From positions 122,214-179,213 of the forward strand of contig NZ_JARXRM010000043.1 in NCBI RefSeq assembly GCF_029887875.1: a stretch of 57,000 nucleotides of DNA, in the 5' to 3' direction. Shown in pieces: positions 42,438 through 51,240 of this stretch (position 1 is the first letter of the stretch; each line of letters begins with the position of its first letter). Under the pieces are notes generated by a model that had not been told where the DNA came from, ran no database searches, and worked only from the letters and a program-made list of their open reading frames with translations. The position numbers and the translations under genes are program-made. Source of the stretch: Luteimonas endophytica (lineage in GTDB: Bacteria; Pseudomonadota; Gammaproteobacteria; Xanthomonadales; Xanthomonadaceae).

Positions 42438-43640
42438 CTACAGCACGAGGGCGTTGAACTGCAGGATCGGCAGCAGGATCGACAGCACGATCAGCGCCAC
42501 CAGGCCGCCCATCGCGACGATGATGGCGGGCTCGAGCAGGCTCATCGCCGCGGCGGTGAAGGTGTTGAACTCGCGCTCCAGGTAATCGGCCGCGCGTTCG
42601 AGCATCGGTGCCAGGCGGCCGCTGCCCTCGCCGCTGGAGGCCATGTACAGCAGGGTCGGGGGGAACACCGCGGCGCGGCGCATCGCCGCCGACAGGCTGC
42701 CGCCCTCGCGGATCGCCTCGGCCATGCCCTCGGTGGCCCGGCGCAGCACCCGGTTGTGCACGGTGCGCGCGGTGACCTGCAGCCCCTCCATCAGCGGCAG
42801 GCCGCTGGCGAGCATGATCGACAAGGTGCGCGCCAGCCGCGCGGCGTGGAGGTTGCGGAGCAGGCGGCCGAGCAGCGGCGCGCGCAGCAGCCAGGCGTCG
42901 AAGCGCAGCCGGAAGCCGGGCCTGCGCAGCAGCCGGGCGAACCCGGCGCCGGCCAGCGCCAGCGCCGTCAGCAGCGCCAGCCCCCAGCCGGTCATCAGCT
43001 CGGACACGGCGATCACCGCGCGGGTCAGCCACGGCAGCGTCCGGCCCATCGAGTCGAACTGCTCCACCACCTTCGGCACCACGAAGGTCATCAGCGCGAT
43101 CACCACGGCCAGGGCGGTGAGCGCCAGCACCGCCGGGTACACCAGCGCCGTGGCCAGGCGGCCGCGCACCTGCTGCTGGCGCTCGAGCAGGTCGGCCAGG
43201 CGCTCCAGGATCTCCGGCAGCGCGCCGGTGCCCTCGCCGGCGGCCACCATCGCCCGGTACAGCGGCGGGAACGCGCTGCCCTGGCGCGCCATCGCCTCGG
43301 ACAGGCGGAAGCCCTCGACCAGGGCGGCGTGGGTCGACAGCAGCACCCGGCGCACCGCGGGCTTCTCGGCCTGGGCGCCGATGGTGCGCAGCGCCTCCTC
43401 CAGCGGCGCCACCGCGGCCAGGGTCGCCAGCTGGCGGGTGACCAGGGTCAGCTCGCGATTGCCGAAGCGGCCGCCCAGCAGCGAGGCGCGCGACGCCGCG
43501 GGCGCCGCCGGCGCCAGCTTCACCGGGAACAGCTGGCGCCGCAGCAGCCGCTCGCGCGCCTCGTCCTGGCTGGCGGCGGCGACGGTGCCGCTGCGGTCGC
43601 GGCCGTGCGCGTCCAGCGCGGCGTACTCAAACGTCGCCAT
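42438..43640 (-). CDS. gspF: Type II secretion inner membrane protein F
   Basis: A 400-residue polytopic protein of the assembly platform. It starts MATFEYAALDAHGRDRSGTV and contains two homologous T2SSF domains (EALRTIGAQAEKPAVRRVLL with FPPLYRAMVAAGEGTGALPE; MEGLQVTARTVHNRVLRRAT with FPPTLLYMASSGEGSGRLAP), each with the conserved Gly-Glu turn, and three membrane helices. The start overlaps the end of gspE by 14 bases. Confidence 0.96.
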   Translation of the reverse strand: MATFEYAALDAHGRDRSGTVAAASQDEARERLLRRQLFPVKLAPAAPAASRASLLGGRFGNRELTLVTRQLATLAAVAPLEEALRTIGAQAEKPAVRRVLLSTHAALVEGFRLSEAMARQGSAFPPLYRAMVAAGEGTGALPEILERLADLLERQQQVRGRLATALVYPAVLALTALAVVIALMTFVVPKVVEQFDSMGRTLPWLTRAVIAVSELMTGWGLALLTALALAGAGFARLLRRPGFRLRFDAWLLRAPLLGRLLRNLHAARLARTLSIMLASGLPLMEGLQVTARTVHNRVLRRATEGMAEAIREGGSLSAAMRRAAVFPPTLLYMASSGEGSGRLAPMLERAADYLEREFNTFTAAAMSLLEPAIIVAMGGLVALIVLSILLPILQFNALVL

Positions 43641-45132
43641 GGCCGCGCGCCTCCTGGCGCACCACCCGCAGCGCCTCTTCCGGGGTGGTGGCACCCGCGG
43701 TCACGCAGGCGCGCGCCGAATCGGCCAGCCAGTCGCCGGACAGCGAGGCCGCGCGCGCCAGCGCGTCCTCGTCGGCGCCGCCGGCGACCAGCGCGCGCAG
43801 GCGGTCGTCCACCGTCACCGCCTCGTACACCCCGATCCGGCCGCTGAAGCCGGTCTGGCTGCAGTGCCCGCAGCCTGCGGCCGCGAACAGCGCGCCGGTG
43901 TAGTCGGTCCCCATCAGCCGCGCGCTCAGCGCGTCGGGTGCGCGCGGCCGCCGGCAATGCGGGCACAGCCGGCGCAGCAGCCGCTGCGCCAGCACCAGCC
44001 GCACCGTGCTGGCCAGCAGGAACGACTCCACGCCCATGTCGCGCAGGCGGGTGATCGCGCCGAGCGCATCGTTGGTGTGCACCGTGGACAGCACCAGGTG
44101 GCCGGTGAGGCTGGCCTGCACCGCGATCTGCGCGGTCTCGGGGTCGCGGATCTCGCCGACCATCACCACGTCCGGGTCCTGGCGCAGGATCGCCCGCAGC
44201 CCGGCGGCGAAGGTCATGCCCACCTTGGCGTTGACCTGGGTCTGGCCGATGCCCTCGACCGCGTATTCCACCGGGTCCTCGACGGTGAGGATGTTGCGGC
44301 TGCCGTCGTTGAGCCGCTCCAGCCCGGCGTACAGGGTGGTGGTCTTGCCCGATCCGGTCGGCCCGGTGACCAGCACGATGCCGTTGGGCTGCGCCAGTGC
44401 GGCGCGGAAGGCGCCGAGCACCCCCGCCGGCATGCCCAGCGCGTCGAGCGCGAAGGCGCCGTGGTCCTTGTCCAGGATCCGCATGACCACGCGCTCCCCG
44501 TGGCGCGCGGGCAGGGTGGAGACGCGCACGTCCAGGGCCTTGGCGCCCATCGCCAGGGAAATGCGGCCGTCCTGCGGGACCCGCCGCTCGGCGATGTCCA
44601 GCCGGGCCATCACCTTGACCCGCGAGACCAGCATCGGCGCCAGCCGCGCCGGCAGCTCCAGCGCCTCGCGCATCACCCCGTCGATGCGGAAGCGCACCCG
44701 CAGCGCCCGCTCGAACGGCTCGATGTGCACGTCGGAGGCGCCGCTGCGCGCGGCCTCGGCGATCAGGCCGTTGATCAGCCGGATCACCGGCGCGTCGTCC
44801 TGCGCCTCGAGCAGGTCGGCGGCGGCGGGGATGTCGTCGGCGAGCGCATCGAGACTGGCGGCGGCGTCGAGGTCGCGCGCTTCGGCGGCGCCGGCCAGGC
44901 CGGCGCCGGCGTAGATCTCCGACAGCCGCCGGTCGAACTCGGCGCGCGGCAGCCGCTGCACCTGGAGCGCGCGGCCGAGCGCGCGGCGCGCCTCGATCAG
45001 CGGCTCGGGCGATGCGCCCTCGCGCAGGCCGATGCGCGCCGGCGCGTCGCCGTCCACGTCCACATCCAGCAGCAGCATGCCGTGGCGTTTGGCGAAGGCG
45101 TAGGCCAGCTGCGGCGGCGCGGCGGCGGTCAC
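43627..45132 (-). CDS. gspE: Type II secretion ATPase E
   Basis: A 501-residue hexameric ATPase that drives pseudopilus assembly. Walker A GPTGSGKTT lies at 257-265, followed by the Asp box (ILTVEDPVEYAVEGIGQTQV), Walker B (DVVMVGEIRDPETAQIAVQA) and the His box (GHLVLSTVHTNDALGAITRL). The tetracysteine zinc motif CPHC ... CGHC is present near residue 400. The GTG start overlaps the gspD stop (GTGA); no ATG lies near. Confidence 0.97.
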   Translation of the reverse strand: MTAAAPPQLAYAFAKRHGMLLLDVDVDGDAPARIGLREGASPEPLIEARRALGRALQVQRLPRAEFDRRLSEIYAGAGLAGAAEARDLDAAASLDALADDIPAAADLLEAQDDAPVIRLINGLIAEAARSGASDVHIEPFERALRVRFRIDGVMREALELPARLAPMLVSRVKVMARLDIAERRVPQDGRISLAMGAKALDVRVSTLPARHGERVVMRILDKDHGAFALDALGMPAGVLGAFRAALAQPNGIVLVTGPTGSGKTTTLYAGLERLNDGSRNILTVEDPVEYAVEGIGQTQVNAKVGMTFAAGLRAILRQDPDVVMVGEIRDPETAQIAVQASLTGHLVLSTVHTNDALGAITRLRDMGVESFLLASTVRLVLAQRLLRRLCPHCRRPRAPDALSARLMGTDYTGALFAAAGCGHCSQTGFSGRIGVYEAVTVDDRLRALVAGGADEDALARAASLSGDWLADSARACVTAGATTPEEALRVVRQEARGHGDV

Positions 45133-47267
45133 GGCTGCGGCAGGTCCGGGGAGCCGGCGGGTGGCGGAGCGGCCGGCGGCAGCGGCGCCGGCGGCGCCAC
45201 CGGCGGGGCGGTACCGAAATAGTCGCGGATCAGCGCGTCGAGCTGGGCGCTGCCGTCGCCATGGAGGCCGCCGCTGCGCAGCTGCTCGCGGCGCATGTAG
45301 TCGTAGCGCGGCGCGGTGATGCCCTGCGCCTCGCCCGGGTCGCGCACGATGGTGGGGCGGATGAACACCATCAGGTTGGTCTTGTTGCGCGAGCGCGCGG
45401 TGCGCCGGAACAGCGCGCCCAGGCCGGGGATGTCGCCGAGCACCGGCACCTTGTCCACGGTGCTGCGGTCGGCCTGGTCGAGCAGGCCGCCGAGCACCAC
45501 GATGGCGCCGTCGTCGGCGAGCACCCGGGTCTCGATCTCGCGCTTGCTGAGCACCAGCTCCTGGAAGTCGTCGCTGACCGGCCCGGCGATCGCCGAGACC
45601 TCCTGGCGCAGCGCCAGGGTGATGCCGCCACCGGCGTTGATCTGCGGGCGCACCACCAGCTGAATGCCGACGTCCTGGCGCTGGATGGTACGGAACGGGT
45701 TGCTGTTGGAGTCGCCCAGCACCTCGCCGGTGGTGACCGGCACTTCCTGGCCGACCAGGATCCGCGCCTCCTCGTTGTCGAGGGTGAGCACCGAGGGCGT
45801 GGACAGCAGGTTGGAGGCGGTATCGCTCTTGACCGCATCGATGATCAGGCCGAACACCAGGCTGCCGGTCTCGCCGGCCAGCCCGGACAGACCACCGTTG
45901 TAGTCCAGCAGCGAGCGCAGCGCGTTGCTCACCAAGGGCGAACTGGTGTCGCCGTCGCGCACCCGTGCCGCAGCGGCGGCCAGCTCGGCGGCGCCGGGGG
46001 CGCCTCCGGCGAAGTTGGTCAGCCCCAGCGGCACGTTGCCATCCTTGCCCGCCAGCAGCAGCTGCGCGCCGATCCGCCTGGCGGCGTCGTCGGAGATCTC
46101 CACCACCAGCGCCTCCACCAGCACCTGCTCGCGGCGGGTGTCGAGCTGGGCGATCACGTCGACCAGCATGCGCTGGGTCTCCGGGTCGGCGTTGATGATG
46201 ATGGCGTTGACGCCCGGGTAGCGGGCGATCGTGGCGCGGCGCCCGGGGGCGATCGCGACCGAGGCGGCCAGCGGCGCGTCGCCCTGGTCGGCGCCGTCGG
46301 CGATCGACGGCGTTCCGGCCAGGCTCGACAGCGACGCCATCGCCGACGCCGCCAGCGGCGCCGAGGCGCCCGCCGGGCCGCCACCCTGCCGGGTTTCCGC
46401 CTCGCCGGTCAGGCCGACCACCTGTTGCAGGACCGGCAGCAGCTCTTCGGCGTTGGCGTGCTGCAGGCGGATCACCCGCACGTCGCCGCTGTTCTCGGCG
46501 CGGCGGTCCAGATCCTCGACCACGCGCCGCACCGTGTCGACCAGCGCCGGGTCGCCGCGCAGCAGGACCGCGTTGCTGCTCTCCACCGGCAGGACCGACA
46601 GCACCGAGCCGCGGCCCTGGCCGGCGTACAGCCCGCCGACCACGCTGGCGATCTCGCGCGCGGAGCTGTTGCGCAGGCTGATCGCCTCGACCCGGGCGCG
46701 GTCCTGGTCGATCTGCGCGATCAGCCCGCGCAGCCGGCGCAGGTTGTCGCTGTAGTCGGCCACCAGCAGGCTGTTGCCCTGCGGCGTCGCCAGCGCCACG
46801 CCGCCGCGGCCGATCAGCGGCTTGACCGTTTCCACCGCCGACTGCGCATCGACGTGGCGCAGCCGGAACACCTCGGTGGAGAAGCCGAAGCCATCGCCGC
46901 GCGCCGCGCCCGGCTGCTGCGCGGCGGTGTCGTCCGGGACCACGCGGTAGACGCCGGCGCCGCTCGGCACCGCGATGAGGCCGTTCGCGCGCAGGGTGGC
47001 GACGAGGATCCCGAGCAGCTCCGGCTCCGAGAGCGGCTCCTCGTTGGACAGGGTGATCGTGCCCTGGACCCGGGGATCGACCAGGAACGTGGTGCCGGTG
47101 GCGCGCGCCACGTCCTGGATGAAGGCGCGGATGTCGGCGTTCTGCACGTTCAATGCCGGTGCCGGTGCCGGTGCCGGCGCCGGGGCCGGCGCGTCCTGGG
47201 GCAGGGCGACCGGAGCGGCCAGGCACAGGCCGGTGGCGAGCAGCCACGGGGCGAGGCGGGAATTCAA
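45129..47267 (-). CDS. gspD: Type II secretion secretin D
   Basis: A 712-residue outer-membrane secretin. Signal peptide MNSRLAPWLLATGLCLAAPV. An Ala-Pro repeat linker (residues 29-41) leads to N0 (LNVQNADIRAFIQDVARATG) and N1-N3 domains, then the secretin core with VPVTTGEVLGDSNSNPFRTI, GIQLVVRPQINAGGGITLAL and VPVLGDIPGLGALFRRTARS. The C-terminal 40 residues are Pro-rich. It starts at TTG overlapping the gspC stop (TTGA). The N3 domain has an insertion rich in Gly/Ala/Ser near residue 280. Confidence 0.96.
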   Translation of the reverse strand: MNSRLAPWLLATGLCLAAPVALPQDAPAPAPAPAPAPALNVQNADIRAFIQDVARATGTTFLVDPRVQGTITLSNEEPLSEPELLGILVATLRANGLIAVPSGAGVYRVVPDDTAAQQPGAARGDGFGFSTEVFRLRHVDAQSAVETVKPLIGRGGVALATPQGNSLLVADYSDNLRRLRGLIAQIDQDRARVEAISLRNSSAREIASVVGGLYAGQGRGSVLSVLPVESSNAVLLRGDPALVDTVRRVVEDLDRRAENSGDVRVIRLQHANAEELLPVLQQVVGLTGEAETRQGGGPAGASAPLAASAMASLSSLAGTPSIADGADQGDAPLAASVAIAPGRRATIARYPGVNAIIINADPETQRMLVDVIAQLDTRREQVLVEALVVEISDDAARRIGAQLLLAGKDGNVPLGLTNFAGGAPGAAELAAAAARVRDGDTSSPLVSNALRSLLDYNGGLSGLAGETGSLVFGLIIDAVKSDTASNLLSTPSVLTLDNEEARILVGQEVPVTTGEVLGDSNSNPFRTIQRQDVGIQLVVRPQINAGGGITLALRQEVSAIAGPVSDDFQELVLSKREIETRVLADDGAIVVLGGLLDQADRSTVDKVPVLGDIPGLGALFRRTARSRNKTNLMVFIRPTIVRDPGEAQGITAPRYDYMRREQLRSGGLHGDGSAQLDALIRDYFGTAPPVAPPAPLPPAAPPPAGSPDLPQP

Positions 47268-48091
47268 GGCGATGTCGTCCGCAGGGTGATGGTGGTGGTT
47301 TCGCCGCCGCGCTGGACGGTGAGTTCGGCGCGATCGCGGCCGCTCAGTTCCTGCTCCAGTTCGGTGAGACGTTCGGGGGTGAGCGCCTGGCCGTTGACCG
47401 CCAGCAGCACGTCGCCGGCCTGCAGCCCCGCCTGCCGGAGCAGCGCGCCGCCGCCGCGCGGGATCAAGGTGTAGCCGGTGACCCGGCCGGCCTCGGTGCG
47501 CGCGCGAAGGCCGGCCTGGGCCAGCAGCTGCGCGGCATCGATGGAGGCCGCTTCCGTGCCGGCGTCCGGCCGCGCGGCGGGCAGGGAGGGACGGGCCGGC
47601 GCGGGGATCGCGGCGCCGCCGGCGGCGGGCGCCTGCAGCGCGATGCGATGGTCGCCGCCGCCGGCGCGCAGCACCGCGTGGTCGGCCCCGACCGCCTGCA
47701 GCACCACGCCGTCGGCGATCTCGTCGCCGATCTCGTACGCTCCCTGCGCGCCGTCGCTTCCGGCCAGGATCGCCGAGCCGCCGTGGTCGCCGCGGCGGAC
47801 CCCGAACAGGCGGTAGCCGTGCGCGCTGGCCTGGGCGGCGCCGCTGCGCGCGGAAGGAAAGAACGGGTCGGACGACAGCGAGAGCGCCGCTCCGGCCGCG
47901 GGTGTCGGCGCCGCGGAGGCGGTGCCGATCGGCCCGAGCGGGGTGGCCAGGATCCACACCAGGCGCGCCGCCTGCGCTGCCAGCAGCAGCACCAGCGCGA
48001 TCTCCAGCGCGGTGCGCAGGACCGCGGCGCGACCGGTCGCGGGGCGGCCGCCGCCGGCATGGAGGCGCAGGTTGGAGAGGAACTTCGACAC
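47264..48091 (-). CDS. gspC: Type II secretion protein C
   Basis: A 275-residue bitopic protein linking the inner-membrane platform to the secretin. It has a helix at 26-46 (TALEIALVLLLAAQAARLVW), a homology region (AHGYRLFGVRRGDHGGSAIL, YEIGDEIADGVVLQAVGADH) and a C-terminal PDZ domain (YTLIPRGGGALLRQAGLQAG, DVLLAVNGQAL). It is the first gene of the gspC-N operon; about 425 bases separate it from the upstream receptor gene. Confidence 0.92.
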   Translation of the reverse strand: MSKFLSNLRLHAGGGRPATGRAAVLRTALEIALVLLLAAQAARLVWILATPLGPIGTASAAPTPAAGAALSLSSDPFFPSARSGAAQASAHGYRLFGVRRGDHGGSAILAGSDGAQGAYEIGDEIADGVVLQAVGADHAVLRAGGGDHRIALQAPAAGGAAIPAPARPSLPAARPDAGTEAASIDAAQLLAQAGLRARTEAGRVTGYTLIPRGGGALLRQAGLQAGDVLLAVNGQALTPERLTELEQELSGRDRAELTVQRGGETTTITLRTTSP

Positions 48092-48515
48092 GGCGGTTCC
48101 GCGAGGTGCGCAGGCTTCATTGCACGGATGCGGAAAGGATGAGAAGGATTTGTGACAGTTTGACTGCGATTGCCATATTTCCTTCTTCGTCAGCCGACCT
48201 CAGCCGGCGAAGTGCGCACACGCCGCAGGGCGCGCGCCATGCGCGCGAAGGCCGGCGCGTTGGGCCGCGCCGGCAATCGCCGCGCGCCCCGTCGGAGCCA
48301 CCCGCGGCCTTGGGCTGCTCCTACGGCGCCACCGGGCACGGCCTTCGTAGGAGCGCCCCATGCGCGCGAAGGCCGGCGCGTTGGCCGTGCCGGCAATCGC
48401 CACGCGCCCGGTCGGAGCGACCCGCGGCCTTCGCGGCCTTGGGCCGCTCCCACCGCCCCACGGGGCATCCTCGGGGCGGCCGCGGCCTCGCGTGCCGCCC
48501 CGATCGCCGCGCCGA
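48092..48515. repeat. Gene-free interval with 121-base tandem REP-like repeat
   Basis: No gene is seen here. Bases 48233-48330 and 48354-48460 are two diverged copies of the same unit, offset by 121 bases; each has GCGCGCGAAGGCCGGCGCGT and GTCGGAGCSACCCGCGGCCT cores. At 48340-48374 an 8-bp stem GGCCTTCG / CGAAGGCC brackets a GTAGGAGCG core, the hallmark of REP elements. Near gspC, CTGTCACAAAT (minus strand, 48148-48158) looks like one half of a Pho box, but the second half is poor. Confidence 0.7.
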
Positions 48516-51149
48516 TCAGAACTCCGCGGACAGGCTCAGCGTGTACGACACGCCGGGCTCGTAGCGGTAGACGTCGGCGCGGTTGCCGCCGCGCTCCTGA
48601 TACTCCTGGTACTCGGTGTCGAGCAGGTTGCGGGCGCTGAAGCCGATCGCCATCTCGCGGCCGCCGAGGTCGAAACCCTTGCGTAGCACGAAGTCCAGCG
48701 AGGTGCCGGGCTTCTCGATGTAGTCCGGCTGGCCGGGGCGGCCGCGCGCGGTGATCCGCTCGCCGACGTAGTTGGCGATCAGCGTCGCCTGGGTGCGCGA
48801 GGTCTCGCTCTCGACGCCGAGCTGCAGGTTGGCGATATGGTCGGACTGGCCCTGCAGCCGGCTGCCGTCGCGGACGAACAGCGCCGCGTCGACCGGCTGG
48901 GCGAAGCCGTAGGGGCGGACGGTGTCGCCGTCCTTCACCTCGACCTCGGAATTCGACCAGGTGTAGTTGCCCCCGAAGTACAGGCGGTTGTCGCCCCACC
49001 AGCCCGCCTCGATCGGCAGGTCGAAGTATTTCTTCAGCTCGACCTCGGCGCCGAACAGGGTGGCCGCCGGCGCGTTGAGAAAGCTCTGGAAGGTGGTGCC
49101 GCCGGCGAAGTTGACGTTGGACTCGATCGGGTTGTCGATGTCCTTGTAGAAGCCGCCGACGGTGAAGTACTCGCCCGAGCCGAAGAACCATTCGTAGCGC
49201 ACGTCCAGGTTCAGCAGCTCGCTGTCGACCAGGTACGGGTTGCCGTAGAACAGGCGGTCGTTGTCAGGGTCCTGGTACTGCTGGGGGGCGAGCTCGCGGA
49301 ACTGCGGCCGGGCGATGGTCCTGGAGGCGCCGAAGCGGATCTGCTGGTTGTCGGCGAAGTTCCAGGTCAGCGTCGCCGCCGGCAGCAGATAGTCGTTCTG
49401 CAGCGGCTCCGGGCCGGCCTGGCGGGCCCCGGTGAAGATGTCGTACGGGTGCACCGCCTGGGTCGCGTCCTCGTAGCGCACGCCGACGGTGGCGCGGAGC
49501 ATCGGCGCGATCTCGCCCTCCGCCTGCAGGTAGCCGGCCTTGACCTTCAGGGTGGCGTCGTAGGCCGCCGCGCCGGAGCTGCCGGTGGTTTCGCGGATGC
49601 GCAGCAGGTCCTGGCTGAGGTTGTAGTCCGAGAACAGGTAGTCGATGCGCTGGTAGCGGTTGTAGAACGGCAGCGCACCGTCGAGCGCCAGCAGGCGGAA
49701 CTCTCGCGATTCGGCGTTGCGGTCGTTGTCCGAGTACGAGGCGCCGCCGCTGACGGTGACGTCGCGCTCGATCGGCAGGCGCCAGCTGACGTCGACGCCG
49801 CCGCTGGCGATCTCGTCCTCGACGTTGCTGAAGCGGGTGTAGTTCTGCACCCGCGAGCCGTCGTGCGCCCAGTATCCGTCGACCAGTTCGTAGCGAATGC
49901 CCTTCTCGTAGGGCACGTCGCGGGTGGCGCGGGCGATCGCGCCGCGCCATTCGATCCTGAGGTCGCCGTATTCGCCGAAGGCGTGCGCGCCGCTGATCTG
50001 GTTGTTGAGCAGTTCGCGCTCGAACCATTCGGTGTAGTCGTCGCGCGCCTCGAACCCGGCGAGATTGTCGGTGCCGGAGCGGCTGCGCGCCTCCTTGATG
50101 GTGTCGTGCACGTACATCGTGGTCAGCGATACCTTGTGGTCGCCGTGCTCGTAGCCGGCGCCCACCAGCGCGTTGACCCGGGCGTTGTTCTGGGTGGAGA
50201 GGAACTCGTAGTCGGCGTCGTACTCGACCACCTCGCCGGTGAAGAAGGCGTCCTGCTGGGTGCCGAACCGGGTACGCCACTTGTTCTCGAAGCCGGCCAC
50301 GGCCAGGAACCCGAGCCGGCCCTCGCCCAGGTCCAGCGAGTAGCCGGCGCTGCCGCCGAACTCGACGTCCGGGTCGATGCTGTCCTTCTGCTGCAGCACG
50401 TTGAGATTGGCATTGCCGAGGCTGCGGCCGATGCGGCGGATGTCCTCGCGGCCGAAATTGCCCAGGTCCACGCGCTGGCCGGTGGCGATGGCGTCCTGGA
50501 GTTCGCGCGGCATCTTGCGGGTGCCGTCGTCGTAGCCCCAGAAGTCGTCGTCGCCACCGTAGTAGGTCAGGCCCTTCTCGCCGGTGGTGACGCTGTTGCC
50601 GCCGGTGCCGACCGAGAGGTTGAGGAACGGTTCGTCGGGAACGGTCAGCGACTGCATGTCGATCACGCCGCCGCCGAATTCGCCCGGGTACTTCACCGAA
50701 TAGGTCTTCTGCACCGTGACGCTGTCGAGCACCTCGCTCGGGAACAGGTCCAGCGGTACCACGCGCTGCAGCGGCTCGGGGCTGGGCAGCGGCGAGCCGT
50801 TGAACAGCGCCGAGGAGTAGCGCTCGCCCAGGCCGCGCACGTACACGTACTTGTCGCGCACCAGGCTCAGGCCGGTCACGCGGGTCAGCGCCGCGGCGGC
50901 GTCGCTGTCGCCGGTGCGCGCGAAGTCCTCGCGGGTGATGAACGAGGCGACTTCGGACGTCTGGAGCATCGGCTCCGGGATGTATTCGCCGCGCACCTGG
51001 ACCGCGTCCAGCTGGGTCGGGCTGGCGGAAGCCGCGGTCTGCGCGGGCGCTGCGGCCTCGGGTGGCGCGCCTTGCGCCAGCGCGGCGCAGGGCGCGAGCA
51101 GGGCCGAGATCGCGAGGAACAGGCCGCTGCGGGTCGGGGATGCCTTCAT
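48516..51149 (-). CDS. TonB-dependent receptor
   Basis: An 877-residue outer-membrane receptor. Signal peptide MKASPTRSGLFLAISALLAP to ALAQ. The plug runs from about residue 55 (EVASFITREDFARTGDSDAA, YVRGLGERYSSALFNGSPLP, SVKYPGEFGGGVIDMQS) and the 22-strand barrel ends with YTLSLSAEF, the C-terminal aromatic. It lies 91 bases after the lipoprotein gene on the same strand. This type of receptor is known beside Xcs-type T2SS clusters. Its ligand is unknown; I infer a role in uptake of what the secreted products release. Confidence 0.95.
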   Translation of the reverse strand: MKASPTRSGLFLAISALLAPCAALAQGAPPEAAAPAQTAASASPTQLDAVQVRGEYIPEPMLQTSEVASFITREDFARTGDSDAAAALTRVTGLSLVRDKYVYVRGLGERYSSALFNGSPLPSPEPLQRVVPLDLFPSEVLDSVTVQKTYSVKYPGEFGGGVIDMQSLTVPDEPFLNLSVGTGGNSVTTGEKGLTYYGGDDDFWGYDDGTRKMPRELQDAIATGQRVDLGNFGREDIRRIGRSLGNANLNVLQQKDSIDPDVEFGGSAGYSLDLGEGRLGFLAVAGFENKWRTRFGTQQDAFFTGEVVEYDADYEFLSTQNNARVNALVGAGYEHGDHKVSLTTMYVHDTIKEARSRSGTDNLAGFEARDDYTEWFERELLNNQISGAHAFGEYGDLRIEWRGAIARATRDVPYEKGIRYELVDGYWAHDGSRVQNYTRFSNVEDEIASGGVDVSWRLPIERDVTVSGGASYSDNDRNAESREFRLLALDGALPFYNRYQRIDYLFSDYNLSQDLLRIRETTGSSGAAAYDATLKVKAGYLQAEGEIAPMLRATVGVRYEDATQAVHPYDIFTGARQAGPEPLQNDYLLPAATLTWNFADNQQIRFGASRTIARPQFRELAPQQYQDPDNDRLFYGNPYLVDSELLNLDVRYEWFFGSGEYFTVGGFYKDIDNPIESNVNFAGGTTFQSFLNAPAATLFGAEVELKKYFDLPIEAGWWGDNRLYFGGNYTWSNSEVEVKDGDTVRPYGFAQPVDAALFVRDGSRLQGQSDHIANLQLGVESETSRTQATLIANYVGERITARGRPGQPDYIEKPGTSLDFVLRKGFDLGGREMAIGFSARNLLDTEYQEYQERGGNRADVYRYEPGVSYTLSLSAEF

Positions 51150-51240
51150 GGGAGAGCCTTGGCTGGGACGGGACGGGGGTGGCTTGCGGGGCACGGCAAA
51201 GCGGGGCGGCGTCGCCGCCGCCCCGCCGGGTGCGCCCGGA

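Noticed and set aside
45012..47474. 820-codon plus-strand frame opposite gspD
   Set aside because: Composition typical of an antisense shadow; the secretin on the minus strand is complete.
48233..48460. CRISPR array
   Set aside because: Two copies only, with no short regular repeats or unique spacers and no cas genes; the cores are palindromic REP-type elements.
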